Origin: Mixophyes australis
Lineage: Eukaryota > Chordata > Amphibia > Anura > Limnodynastidae
DNA: 64,000 nucleotides
Direction of reading: 5' to 3'
Assembly (NCBI GenBank): GCA_036250195.1
Contig: JAVHZZ010000004.1
Coordinates: forward strand, 146,830,729 to 146,894,728
The position numbers were made by a program, and so were the translations under genes. Below the pieces are notes generated by a model, which saw nothing but the letters and a program-made list of their open reading frames with translations, searched no databases and was not told the DNA's origin. Below are positions 55,436 through 63,893 of the stretch, piece by piece; position 1 is the first letter of the stretch, and the number at the start of each line of letters is the position of its first letter.

Positions 55436-56022
55436 ATGTCTGCTTGTGCTGCATCTTTAATCTCTTTCTCCTCTGTGGATACCTCCCTTTCATCCCTGAA
55501 GAACTGCCAAACTTATGAAGACACAGGAATGGATATTTCAACTGGAGTGGCATTACATCTGCTTCTGACAGACTGTGACACGGAACATGTGAGCAGCATG
55601 GAATCCGTCATCTTGGAATATGCTGCATTGATCATAGATTTAAACCAATATATAGATGCAGTTGAAGAGACCGTACTTAAATTAAAACGTGACCCACCGG
55701 ATGAGATCCCAGATTTGAGGGAGCTTGTACACGAGAGATACACTGCGCTTCAGAAGAATAATACAGAGGAGGCACTGAGGCAGGATAATAAATATGTCCA
55801 GTTTAAAGAACAGCTAAGAGACCTGAGAAAACAAATGGGTATATCAATGGCCCCTGCAGACGAAGATTTGTAATATGAGGACGAAGAAATCACCATTACC
55901 CAGTGGACTCCTATAACACAGCTGGAGATGGTGAACCTAGTGAAAAACATAGTATGTGGTCACACATACGAGAGAGAAGCAATAGGAAGGATGATTGAAA
56001 ACAAATTTCAGCACTTAAAGCA
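55436..56022 (+). pseudogene. NSMCE2: NSMCE2 (MMS21) processed pseudogene
   Basis: Intronless copy of the SUMO E3 ligase subunit of the SMC5/6 complex. From ATG 55436: LISFSSVDTSLSSLKN, GMDISTGVALHLL, IIDLNQYIDAVEETVLKL, IPDLRELVHERYTALQKN and YVQFKEQLRDLRKQMGI follow the N-terminal helical region that binds SMC5, in order. A stop comes at 55871. Beyond it [10 protein letters not shown] and the SP-RING start ([18 protein letters not shown], about 55940-55995) remain, but the first Cys-containing TCPI is changed to WTPI and the rest of the SP-RING is missing. The parent gene has several introns in vertebrates, so this is a retrocopy. No poly(A) or TSD seen. Confidence 0.88.
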
Positions 56023-56027
56023 CATAT

Positions 56028-56340
56028 AGGTAACATTGGCAAACAGCCGTAGCTGAAGGGAAAAGTGGTGGAAGATGAAATTGTCCTTGGGACACTCCCA
56101 CCCACCCTTATAATGGATCATAAAATGGACATGCATACTCTAACAAACCAAACACTTCAGGGACAAGGAATGGCACTTTTGTGGCTTGGTTTGTTTGGGC
56201 CGCCCACAAAACAAGATAACAATGGGCTTAAGGCAGCTAAGGTAACAGTGCTGTCAATGAACTCTACATTGGAATTTATGTTGTTGTCATCATCTTCAGC
56301 CTCATCCTCACCCTCATCAGTTTGTACATCATCCTAACAC
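56028..56340 (-). mobile_element. hAT-related segment B
   Basis: AACATTGGCAAACAGCC ... CTCCCACCCACCCTTATAAT ... TTGTGGCTTGGTTTGTTTGG ... GAACTCTACATTGG. Repeats the right part of segment A with visible divergence and then continues towards the hAT transposase remnant. Confidence 0.7.
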
Positions 56341-56688
56341 AATATTAATTCAACCCACCATTGCAGAAGTCTTTGTAACATAAATGTCAAAAACAAAAAT
56401 GTAAAAAAAAAGCTTTTACCTTAATAAAGGTGAAACTTTACTGTAGAAAAACATAAAATGACCAACCAGTCATTTTAGCCAAATATTATTAAGCATTCCA
56501 GCATCAGCTAGTTATCTTTTCTCAGCTAGATTCCAGCACCTGCAATCTACATTGTCATCATCCTCACCCTCACCAGTGTACATCATCATCACTCAATACT
56601 AATTAATTCCAGATGGAATCCACTATTACTAAAGTCTCTATACTTTGATCTAGATGCCAGTAATGGCCTTCCTTGTTGAATTTGCAGC
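56341..56688 (-). mobile_element. hAT non-coding part
   Basis: ATCATCCTCACCCTCACCAG repeats similar words at 56290-56320. No coding; connects segment B to the transposase remnant. Confidence 0.4.
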
Positions 56689-57890
56689 TCATTTTACGAC
56701 AGAGCTGTCACGATTTTTTGGCAATTCTTTTAGACCAAACCAAATATCAAAATGTTCTGCTGAATCATCTGCATCATGCTTGGGTCTCTTAGAAAAGCTT
56801 AGATTTTTCTTAGCAGCAGTAGCCTGAGAAACTGAAGGAGAGGATGCTGCTGTCGTGTCAGGTACCACTTCAGCTGTCAACTTGCTTACCAGGAGCTCAT
56901 TGCATCTCTTGTGATCTGGGACAGTGGGAAATAAAGAGAAGACATGGCTCTTAAACCTAGGATCAAGCATAGGTGCCAAAATGTAGTGATACGATTTCTA
57001 GAAGTTGATAACTCTTCGATCCTGGTGAAGTGATTAAGCTACTTCATCTACAAGTCCAACATATTTAGCGTAATTTCTTTGTTTCTTCTTCTCCTTCAAT
57101 TTTTCAAGGTGCTTTTCCAAAAGTCTAATTAAGGGAATCACTTTACTCAAGCTATCAGTATCTGAACAGGTGACTTCTTTGAAGTGTTTCAGCACCTTAA
57201 CAACATGTAAAGTGTTCTCCACTGCGCTGGACTAAAATACATTCTCCCTCCTTTCCCAATGTTATGGCTTATGGAGTAAGTGTGGATAGCTTTTCACTGT
57301 TCCTCCATCCACACAAGTATGCAATTCCACCTTAGTAGCACCTCTTGCTTCAGTTGGTGGTAGGGCAAAATAAGTTGTTCTTGCAGCTCCTGCAATTTCC
57401 TACATGCTGTTGCAGAATGCCGAAAATATCATGAATTTTTTTGGGCCACAGACAGCATCTCCTTCACATCTTCACATTTTTCAGTGAAGCATTTTAGTGA
57501 AGCCGCTGATACACAGAGTAGCCTACCTCAGAATAGTCTGGCGTTCTTGGGTACATGCTGCTGCTGTTCCTGCTGCTGAAGCTAATTCACCAACCCAGTG
57601 GGCTGTTGTATAATCTTTAGTTTGCCCAGTTCCGCTTGTTCACATATCTGTGGGTAGAATGGCATTTTGTCGCTCAATAATTACATTTTATGGAACCTTC
57701 TGGTAGAGGTGAGGAATTTATTTTCTAGTAAAATGGTGTTTTGACCAGCTGCATCAATTGTGGATATTGGGATGCAGATGTAATACTAGCATACTTGCCC
57801 ATGGCGTCTGTGATCCGCTTTGCAACTGGGTGACATCTTTCATACTTGCTTCCTCTTACAATGGATTGTTTAACAGTCAATTGTTGTAAA
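56689..57890 (-). pseudogene. hAT transposase pseudogene (BED/ZBED-like)
   Basis: Minus strand, in order from 57890: LTVKQSIVRGSKYERCHPVA + KRITDAM, then ILPTDM, stop, TSGTGQTKDY (first catalytic Asp kept, the following Trp changed to stop at 57640-57642), KLQELQEQLILPYHQLKQEV + LLRWN, then TLHVVKVLKHFKEVTCSDTD, PLIRLLEKHLEKL, and MAPMLDPRFKSHVFSLFPTV. These are hAT landmarks up to the second half of the catalytic domain. The C-terminal dimerisation block is absent. Several stops and frameshifts. Same family as 22697-23292. Confidence 0.82.
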
Positions 57891-57914
57891 CTACTAGCAG
57901 TTTTCTTCTTGGTC

Positions 57915-58060
57915 TACTTCTGGCTTGACCAAGAAGTAGACTTCGTATGAATGATGCCACTTTTCAGGAACTGCTCCAACTAGTAACTCCTCTCATACAA
58001 AGGGAGAACACCCATTTAAGGAGATCCATACCACCAGAGCAAAGACTAATCAAGCGTCTT
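57915..58060 (+). pseudogene. Harbinger transposase N-terminal segment
   Basis: RLRMNDATFQELLQLVTPLI + QRENTHLRRSIPPEQRLIKR + LFC and a stop. F-x-E-L-L-x-L-V-x-P-L-I and R-x-x-I-P-P-E-x-R-L are the opening of PIF/Harbinger (HARBI1-like) transposases. The next expected part (ATG-x-S-F-x-x-L and the helix-turn-helix) is missing before the catalytic exon at 58342. Confidence 0.75.
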
Positions 58061-58078
58061 TTCTGTTAGTGCATCACT

Positions 58079-58255
58079 TTATTGTATTTCCCTTATTCTA
58101 CATCTCTTTCGCTTCTGCATGCTTTTTGCTAGTGTACCAGATTCGGTCACATCCTGGCTATCAGCAGTAAGCTGGCTTTCACGTGCAGTGCTATTATTTG
58201 TTGTATCTTCCTGGCCTGCAGCATCCAGCAAGAGGCCTTCAGACAGGAGTGAAGG
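58079..58255 (-). pseudogene. Harbinger MADF-protein last exon (putative)
   Basis: Acceptor GCCATTTTTCAG then [30 protein letters not shown] and a basic end KRKRCRIREIQ, stop at 58079. It starts on a codon boundary, which matches the end phase of the MADF exon at 61307-61670. The linkage is inferred from phase and strand, not demonstrated. Confidence 0.45.
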
Positions 58256-58341
58256 CTGAAAAATGGCAAAATAAAAATAATGAGAGTATGCAATTGCATG
58301 CATGTTCAAATGTATCCTATTTACATGTCTTTATGTTTCAG

Positions 58342-58870
58342 TTTCCATCCACAGAGAAAGACTGGAAAGTGGTAGCCGAAGACTTTGAGAGACTATGGAA
58401 TTTTCCAAATTGCGGTGGTGCCATTGATGGCAAACATGTCAGAATTATACCCCCATCAAACAGTGGATCTTTCTACTTCAATTATAAAGGAATTTTTAGC
58501 ATTTTTTTTATGGCCATAGTGGATGCAAACTATGACTTCTAATTTGTGGACATTGGAAAAAATGGAAGAGTCTCAGATGGAGATACATTGGCGCATACTA
58601 CCTTCCATAACAAACTACAACACAATGTCCTTAACTTTCCCTCTCGGAGTAGCACAAAATATGGACTAAACTTTGTGTTTGTGGCAGATGACGCCTTTGC
58701 ATTCCACAACAATGTATTAAAACCATATCCACAAAGAAATCTGAGCATTGAGAGGCGTATATTTAATTACAGTGCTTGGCGTGTAGTTGAAAATGTCTTT
58801 GGGATTCTAAGTAAAAGTTTCTGAGTTTTTCATTCTGCCATGATCCTGCGTTTGGACAAACTTGTAAAGT
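58342..58870 (+). pseudogene. PIF/Harbinger transposase catalytic exon (HARBI1-like)
   Basis: After acceptor [47 protein letters not shown] (first Asp in AIDGKH), [26 protein letters not shown], stop, FVDIGKNGRVSDGDTLA, then FVADDAFAFHNNVLKPYP (ADDAF, second Asp region), RNLSIERRIFNYSAWRVVEN + VFGILSK, stop. The DDE_Tnp_4 motifs are in place; two in-frame stops and a truncated middle make it dead. Harbinger inserts with 3-bp TWA duplications; its ends were not found. Confidence 0.9.
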
Positions 58871-59102
58871 AGTGATGGCCTGTTGTGTTCTGCATAACTT
58901 TATACGGCGTAAAAGCAACAGTGGACGTACCACTCAGGCCTATGTGGACACTAATCCCGAGGACATGGAGGTAGTCGTCTTGACACCATTAGAGTGTGGA
59001 CACTCTAGAAGTAGTAGTACATTGGCTAAATTAAATCAGGAGGCGTACCTTGTGTATTTCAATGGGGATGGTGTCGTGCCATGGCAGAATGATTGCTTAT
59101 AA
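58871..59102 (+). pseudogene. Harbinger transposase C-terminus
   Basis: MACCVLHNFIRRKSNSG is the conserved A-C-C-V-L-H-N-F end of Harbinger transposases, followed by AYVDTNPEDMEVVVLTP and a stop at 59100-59102. In a shifted frame relative to the catalytic exon. Confidence 0.85.
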
Positions 59103-59197
59103 CAAGTGTTTATATACATGTTATTTATTTTCATTGTTTTGTTGATTCTTTTAACTTGAATAAACCTGTTACATGACAACATCATAATGTACTGTAC
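59103..59197. other. Harbinger 3' sequence and first TSD
   Basis: AATAAA at 59159 could end the transposase transcript. TACTGTAC (59190-59197) is the left target duplication of hAT copy 3, now separated from the element by the nested 279-bp hAT. Confidence 0.7.
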
Positions 59198-59201
59198 TAG
59201 G

Positions 59202-59480
59202 CAGAGCCGGATTTAGATCTCATAGGGCCCTAGGCAAGATACTGGTTTGGGGCCCCCTCCCTGAAAAAATCCATAGCACTATAGTTTTTTAGCATAACAT
59301 ATACCCCTATTCAGGGGCTGGCTGGCAGACTTTAGCCTTGGGGGGCAAGTATATAGCACTGGTCCATAAGTAGTGTCCCATTTTTAAAAGGTGGTCTCAC
59401 TGCCGGCCCTGGGAGGGCCCTCTGGGGACCGCTGGGCCCTAGGCAATTGCCTAGGTTGGCTAGTGGTAAATCCGGCCCTG
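59202..59480. mobile_element. hAT MITE nested at the end of hAT copy 3
   Basis: Termini CAGAGCCGGATTTA / TAAATCCGGCCCTG, exact 8-bp duplication GTACTAGG (59194-59201, 59481-59488). That octamer spans the boundary of the target: GTAC is host sequence, TAGG the first bases of copy 3. 279 bp, GC-rich, non-coding; sister of 5504-5827. Confidence 0.95.
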
Positions 59481-59624
59481 GTACTAGGGATGAGCGGGCT
59501 CGGATATCTGAAATCTGAGCCCACCCGAACCTTGCCGATCCGAGCCGGATCCGAGACAGATCCGGGTATTCCCGCCAATTGCAAAACTGAAAGCGAGGCT
59601 CCGAGTCATAATCTCGTTGTCGGA

Positions 59625-59673
59625 TCTCGCGATACTCGGATTCTATAAATTCCCCGCTGGCCGCCGCCATCTT
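59625..59673 (+). promoter_or_regulatory. Promoter-like block of hAT copy 3
   Basis: TCTCGCGA (59625-59632), TATAAA (59644-59649) and GCCGCCATCTT (59663-59673), same order and spacing as in copies 1 and 2. Confidence 0.6.
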
Positions 59674-59746
59674 CACTCAGGCATTGATCAGGGTAGAGGG
59701 AGGTTGTGTTAGGTGGTCCTCTGCCCTGCTATATCCTGTGCTGTGC

Positions 59747-60107
59747 TGTGCTGTGCTCAGTCCAGTGGTGCTGTGTCCTGTGCTCTGTCCTTCTGAGTTC
59801 AGTGGTGCTGCTGGGTCCTGTGCTGTGTCCTGTTAAGTCCAGTGGTGCTGTGTCCTGTGCTCTGTCCTTCTGAGTTCAGTGGTGCTGCTGGGTCCTGTGC
59901 TGTGTCCTGTTCAGTCCAGTGGTGCTGTGTCCTGTGCTCTGTCCTTCTGAGTTCAGTGGTGCTGCTGGGTCCTGTGCTGTGTCCTGTTCAGTCCAGTGGT
60001 GCTGTGTCCTGTGCTCTGTCCTTCTGAGTTCAGTGGTGCTGCTGGGTCCTGTGCTGTGTCCTGTTCAGTCCAGTGGTGCTGTGTCCTGTGCTCTGTCCTT
60101 CTAAGGG
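59747..60107. repeat. 77-bp tandem array in hAT copy 3
   Basis: Four to five nearly identical 77-bp units (CAGTCCAGTGGTGCTGTGTC ... GTTCAGTGGTGCTGCTGGG). The repeated 61-codon ORFs at 59842, 59919 and 59996 are by-products. Confidence 0.93.
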
Positions 60108-60225
60108 CATTGTTATTTCCCCATTATTCCCAAGTTATAAAAAATTTAAAAAAAAGTTATAAAAAAAATAAAATAAAAATAATTATAAAAAAAAGAAATT
60201 AAAAAAAAATATCCAACAACAGTCC

Positions 60226-60345
60226 TGCATTATAAGTCCATTGGTACTGCAATATTACAAAGTTCACTGATTCTGCAGTATAAGTCCACCAGTGGTACTG
60301 CAATATTACAAAGTTCACTGATTCTGCAGTATAAGTCCAGTGGTA
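60226..60345. repeat. 48-bp tandem array in hAT copy 3
   Basis: Two and a half units of the array seen in copy 2 (ATTATAAGTCCATTGGTACT..., TTACAAAGTTCACTGATTC). Confidence 0.85.
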
Positions 60346-60377
60346 CTCTCCTGTGCCGCATATAATTTTTAAAGGCT

Positions 60378-60917
60378 TTGCCGAGTGTGTGTGGCTTAGG
60401 GGTACGCTCTCTTGTGCTACATATAATGGAAAACAAAAATTTGGAGGATAAAGCTGCGTGGAAAAAGCTCAGTTTTCCTAAAAGACCCGCTGGCGGGGAT
60501 GCTGATAACATCTGGTCCGGACTGAAGGACCTGCCAATCATTGCAGACATGTCTACTGTTGCTGCATTGGATGCTGTCACAATAGAAAAAATGGTGGAGG
60601 ATTATTTTGCTGACACCATCCAAATAGACATGTCAGACAGTCCATATTGTTACTGGCAGGAAAAAAAGGCAGTTTGGAAGCCCCTGTACAAACTGGCTCT
60701 ATTTTACCTGAGTTGTCCCCCCTCCAGTGTGTACTCGGAAAGAGTTTTTAGTGCAGCAGGGAACCTGGTCAGTGAGCGGCGAAGGAGGTTGCTTCCTCAG
60801 AACGTTGAAAAAATTATGTTCATAAAAATGAATTATCAATTCCTCAATCAAGTACAGCACTGCCCTCCAGACAGTACAGAGGGACTGTGGTTGTGGAGTC
60901 CAGCGGGGACGAAATGA
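60378..60917 (+). pseudogene. hAT transposase C-terminal dimerisation domain
   Basis: 179-codon frame. MPSVCG at the start matches copy 2. MENKNLEDKAAWKKLSFPKR, IWSGLKDLPIIADM, then the hAT dimerisation domain: YWQEKKAVWKPLYKLALFYL, SCPPSSVYSERVFSAAGNLV, SERRRRLLPQNVEKIMFIKM. The S-x-x-x-E-R-x-F-S-x-A-G and N-x-E-x-x-x-F-I-K/M-N signatures are intact. The catalytic core between N- and C-parts is deleted, so the reading frame is a short fusion that may still be translated. Confidence 0.88.
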
Positions 60918-61294
60918 TAATGTGTGAGGAGGAGGAAGTACACACTGTAGGGGGAGAGGAATCAGAGGTTGAGGATGAGAACGACATCTTGCCTCAGTAG
61001 AGCCTGTTTTGGACTAAAAACAATATTGTGATGTGTGAGAATAGACTGGGAATTAGTGGAAATGATTGTTATTGAATGTTATTGAGGTTAATAATAGCGT
61101 AGGAGTGAAAATAAATCAAAAAACTTGATTTTAACACTTTTTATGTTTTTTTCAAAATAAATCCGAATCCAAAACCTTTAAATCCGAACCAAAACCTTTC
61201 ATCCAGTGTTTTGCGAAACAAATCCGAACCCAAAACCTCAAGGAAATCCGAATCCAAAACACGAGACACCAAAAGTGGGCGGTGCACATCCCTA
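60918..61294 (+). repeat. Right end of hAT copy 3
   Basis: Acidic tail coding remains, in another frame (EEEVHTVGGEESEVEDENDI), then AATCCGAATCCAAAACC subterminal repeats up to the terminus. Confidence 0.6.
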
Positions 61295-61306
61295 TACTGT
61301 ACTTAC

Positions 61307-61670
61307 TGTGCCGCTTGCAGGTATATCATATGCTTGCTCTACCTCTGTGGATGAACTGCTGTCTGTGAGCATGCTGCTAGTGGATGTACCTGGTGTTTCT
61401 TGGTCCTCCACAAAGTGTAAAAGATCAAAGTACCATAGCTTTGGCACCTACACATCTTCAGCTGCAGCTCCTGATTTTTCGGCAGCATCAACTGTATTTA
61501 ATTCTTTTTTATGCACAGTCCTAAGGTCCTGGATCTTTCTTTTTGCCCATTCCACCGTTGCTCCAGGGTGATGTTGCAGACATGCTTTTACCAGCTCTTG
61601 CATAGCCACGTTATGCCTCATTCTGTTTGAATAATCTTTGGATTTGACTTTCCACAAACATGGGTGAGCC
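61307..61670 (-). pseudogene. MADF-domain protein exon (Harbinger-associated)
   Basis: Acceptor CAGTACCTACAG precedes AHPCLWKVKSKDYSNRMRHN, ELVKACLQHHPGATVEWAKR, KIQDLRTVHKKELNTVDAAE and KSGAAAEDV, stop (TAG where Tyr is usual), VPKLWYFDLLHFVEDQETPG, ending at a perfect donor GTAAGT (61301-61306 reversed). P-C-L-W-x-V and the LWYFDLLHF strip are MADF hallmarks. Such proteins act with Harbinger transposases in DNA binding and nuclear import. hAT copy 3 inserted a few bases into the intron after this donor. Confidence 0.82.
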
Positions 61671-62608
61671 CTGTAGGTACTGGAGAATGAATAAATATAA
61701 GATAGCGCAAAACTCAAATCGGCATAAAAATTTAATACATAAAAAAATACACATATAAATATATATATACCCAATATAAATGAGCAAGTTGCTACAATGT
61801 ACACTGGAAAAGGATGAAGACAATATTGAAAATAGCTAAATAGTACATGTGATTATATCACTTAAATGATATGCATAACATTATTTAATAACTTTGGAAT
61901 GCATAACATAATGAATCAAACCAGGTCCGAAAAATGTTAAGATGTCCTGTATTCATATCATATAGACTACCATCCGGGATGATCACAACGCTATACGTAT
62001 GTAAACTCTCCTTCAATGTCCATATGAAAAAATCGAAATCCTGGTTAACAAACCACAATAGAAAGTGTGCATATGTAGTGGCAGTTGTTTAACAGGTTTG
62101 ATGACCTCTAGAAAGGCACTAATTGAGACTCAGTCAGATTCAAAGGCGCCGTAGCCGGATTCTAAAAGTGCCAATAATATATTAAATTAATATCCAGAGT
62201 AATCTGAGCAACTATGTAGAAAGGTCGCTCTCTTCAAAAGGTCTCAATAAAATCCTTCTTTAGTTCAGCATTTCTTTCGTAAACCATTGTATTCTGTTTG
62301 GCTACAATAAAAATAAACATATTTTACATCTGTGGTGTACAATAAAGCAATGAAAGTACATATGTATGCATGTATCAGAAAGAACTTGCCGTATATGTGA
62401 ATGAATGTACAGCTAAAAACGATTGTAAAATCCCTTCGTATGTAATGGTCCTGTACGGGTTAAAGTTATAGGAAAAAATCTCCATACATGAGGTTATTAT
62501 ACACGAATAGGCTTCACCCACAATGCTCCATTCTCTGCGGGCATCATCGCTGATTGGTCCACAGCAGAAACGAACGCCCATGTCTGAGTATCCAAGGAAC
62601 GTGAGAAG
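61671..62608 (-). other. Upstream of the MADF exon
   Basis: On the minus strand an ATG at 62287 begins MVYERNAELKKDFIETF, stop, RERPFY, which resembles the start of MADF proteins (F-I-E-x-F-R-E-R-P), but no donor was found and it is only a candidate first exon. A CCAAT box in reverse (GATTGGTCC, about 62552) precedes the + strand gene at 62609. Confidence 0.35.
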
Positions 62609-63022
62609 ATGGCGGGTGAGGAGAAGGTGTCAGTAGGGGTTGCAGTTATGGCGACGGAGACCCAGTCGGAGATGGTGCTGGAAGGGCCAAAAAATTTTGA
62701 AAAAGTTAAGGTGGGGGATGAAGATGTTCAAGAAGACGAAAAAATAAAATTTACTGCAGTTAAAAGAGCAAAGTCACTGAGCCCAAGAGAGATGGAGATA
62801 ATGGTAAAAGTACTGGACCAGTACAACTATGACTGTCAAAAGCGAAAGTACAGAAAACTTAATAATAGAAAGGAACTGATAATGCAAAAACTACTGCGAT
62901 TACTGAGGGAAAAACTTGGAAAGAAAATAAATAAATTCCAAGTCCAGAAGAGGTGGTCGGACCATAAAAATAAAGAGGAAAGGAGACTGGAGCAAATTCG
63001 TAGAAACATTACAAAAAAATGA
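62609..63022 (+). CDS. Myb/SANT-like DNA-binding protein, exon 1
   Basis: ATG in strong context (GAGAAGATGG). 137 codons: acidic N-terminus, then RAKSLSPREMEIMVKVLDQY, a basic tract, LLRLLREKLGKKINKFQVQK and RWSDHKNKEERRLEQIRRNI. E-x-x-I-M-V and Q-V-Q-K-R-W-S-D form a three-helix Myb/SANT-like fold. The frame stops at TGA 63020-63022, where AAAATGAGTAAC looks like a donor GTGAGT with its first G changed to A; without that change exon 1 would splice on. A transposon accessory gene or a domesticated derivative. Confidence 0.65.
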   Translation: MAGEEKVSVGVAVMATETQSEMVLEGPKNFEKVKVGDEDVQEDEKIKFTAVKRAKSLSPREMEIMVKVLDQYNYDCQKRKYRKLNNRKELIMQKLLRLLREKLGKKINKFQVQKRWSDHKNKEERRLEQIRRNITKK

Positions 63023-63127
63023 GTAACATGTGTAGTGTACCTGTTTGAAGGACTTTATGTATTTCAATCTAGTTTCACATGAAGCAATGCAAACGCTTGA
63101 TTTGTAACATACATTGTTTTTGGTCAG

Positions 63128-63406
63128 AACGAAGAATTAACGGTAAGAAGGCCTGTTTAGATACCACTGATACCACTAATGTAACACCTGTTATCAAACA
63201 AGAAAAAATTGATGTTGAATACCAAGATATGAAAGAAGTTATACACAAAGAAATTTCAATAAACATGTGTAGACAACTAAATGCTTTGGGCACATACCTG
63301 TACCGTTATAATAACTGTTTTTCAGAGTCTATGGAGGTTAAGCCCGCTATTGTTGCGATTGTGCCAGAGCGACCACAACACAAACTGATCTCGAACAGTG
63401 TGCAAG
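63128..63406 (+). CDS. Myb/SANT-like gene, exon 2
   Basis: Acceptor TTGTTTTTGGTCAG before 63128, donor CAAG|GTGAAC after 63406. Reads RRINGKKACLDTTDTTNVTP, VIKQEKIDVEYQDMKEVIHK, LNALGTYLYRYNNC, KPAIVAIVPERPQHKLI, NSVQ. IKQEKI is a sumoylation-like motif common in transcription factors. It ends in phase 1, matching exon 3. Confidence 0.5.
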
Positions 63407-63510
63407 GTGAACAAATGAGACTATTTCTGGTGTTGGATTAAGACTTTTATTCACTTTATTACGGTTATAGAAGTTTAATGGTAAACATTTTTTATTTTCT
63501 TGTTTCCTAG

Positions 63511-63893
63511 ATACCATTGTCATATCCGATGAAAGTTCTGAGGGAGAAAAAAACGTTATAAAGCTCCAGGATTATTTAAAAGAAATGAAAGGGAGTATAA
63601 CCGACATCAAGAAAAAAATTAGAAACCTTGAGAATACTTTTGTTGAAATGTATATGCTGTTTGGAACTGTTCTGCCACAAACCAGTGTAATGGTCTGCAA
63701 CCAGACAGGTGCAATACACATGCATACAAAACACAAGTCAGTGATGTGCGGATACCACACCACGTGGGACTGGTACAGGCATCACAAATCAAATTTACAT
63801 ACACATGCCCCCAAGGTCGATAAGTATCGAAGGATTGTCGTGGATCGGTCGGAAATTTATACACACTACACAACGCAAAGGAGATTGGAATGA
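63511..63893 (+). CDS. Myb/SANT-like gene, exon 3
   Basis: Acceptor TTGTTTCCTAG. The split codon G|AT restores frame with exon 2: DTIVISDESSEGEKNVIKLQ, DYLKEMKGSITDIKKKIRNL, ENTFVEMYMLF. This is a short coiled coil as in C-termini of Myb-like dimerising proteins. The last part (after about 63700) runs into sequence homologous to the TTAA MITE (VVDRSEIYTHYTTQ), so the natural stop is probably lost or replaced by MITE sequence. Confidence 0.45.

Larger units (their letters stand above)
59485..61294 (+). mobile_element. hAT-family element, copy 3
   Basis: Left end TAGGGATGAGCGGGCTC, right end GGTGCACATCCCTA, exact TSD TACTGTAC (59190-59197 and 61295-61302). The first four bases also exist at 59198-59201 because of the nested insertion. 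It carries the promoter block, the 77-bp array with most units, a 48-bp array and a C-terminal transposase exon. The most complete and probably youngest copy. Confidence 0.94.

Noticed and set aside
59842..60202. Three overlapping 61-68 codon ORFs with the same protein
   Set aside because: They are frames through the 77-bp tandem array of hAT copy 3; 77 is not a multiple of three and the identity comes from the repeat.
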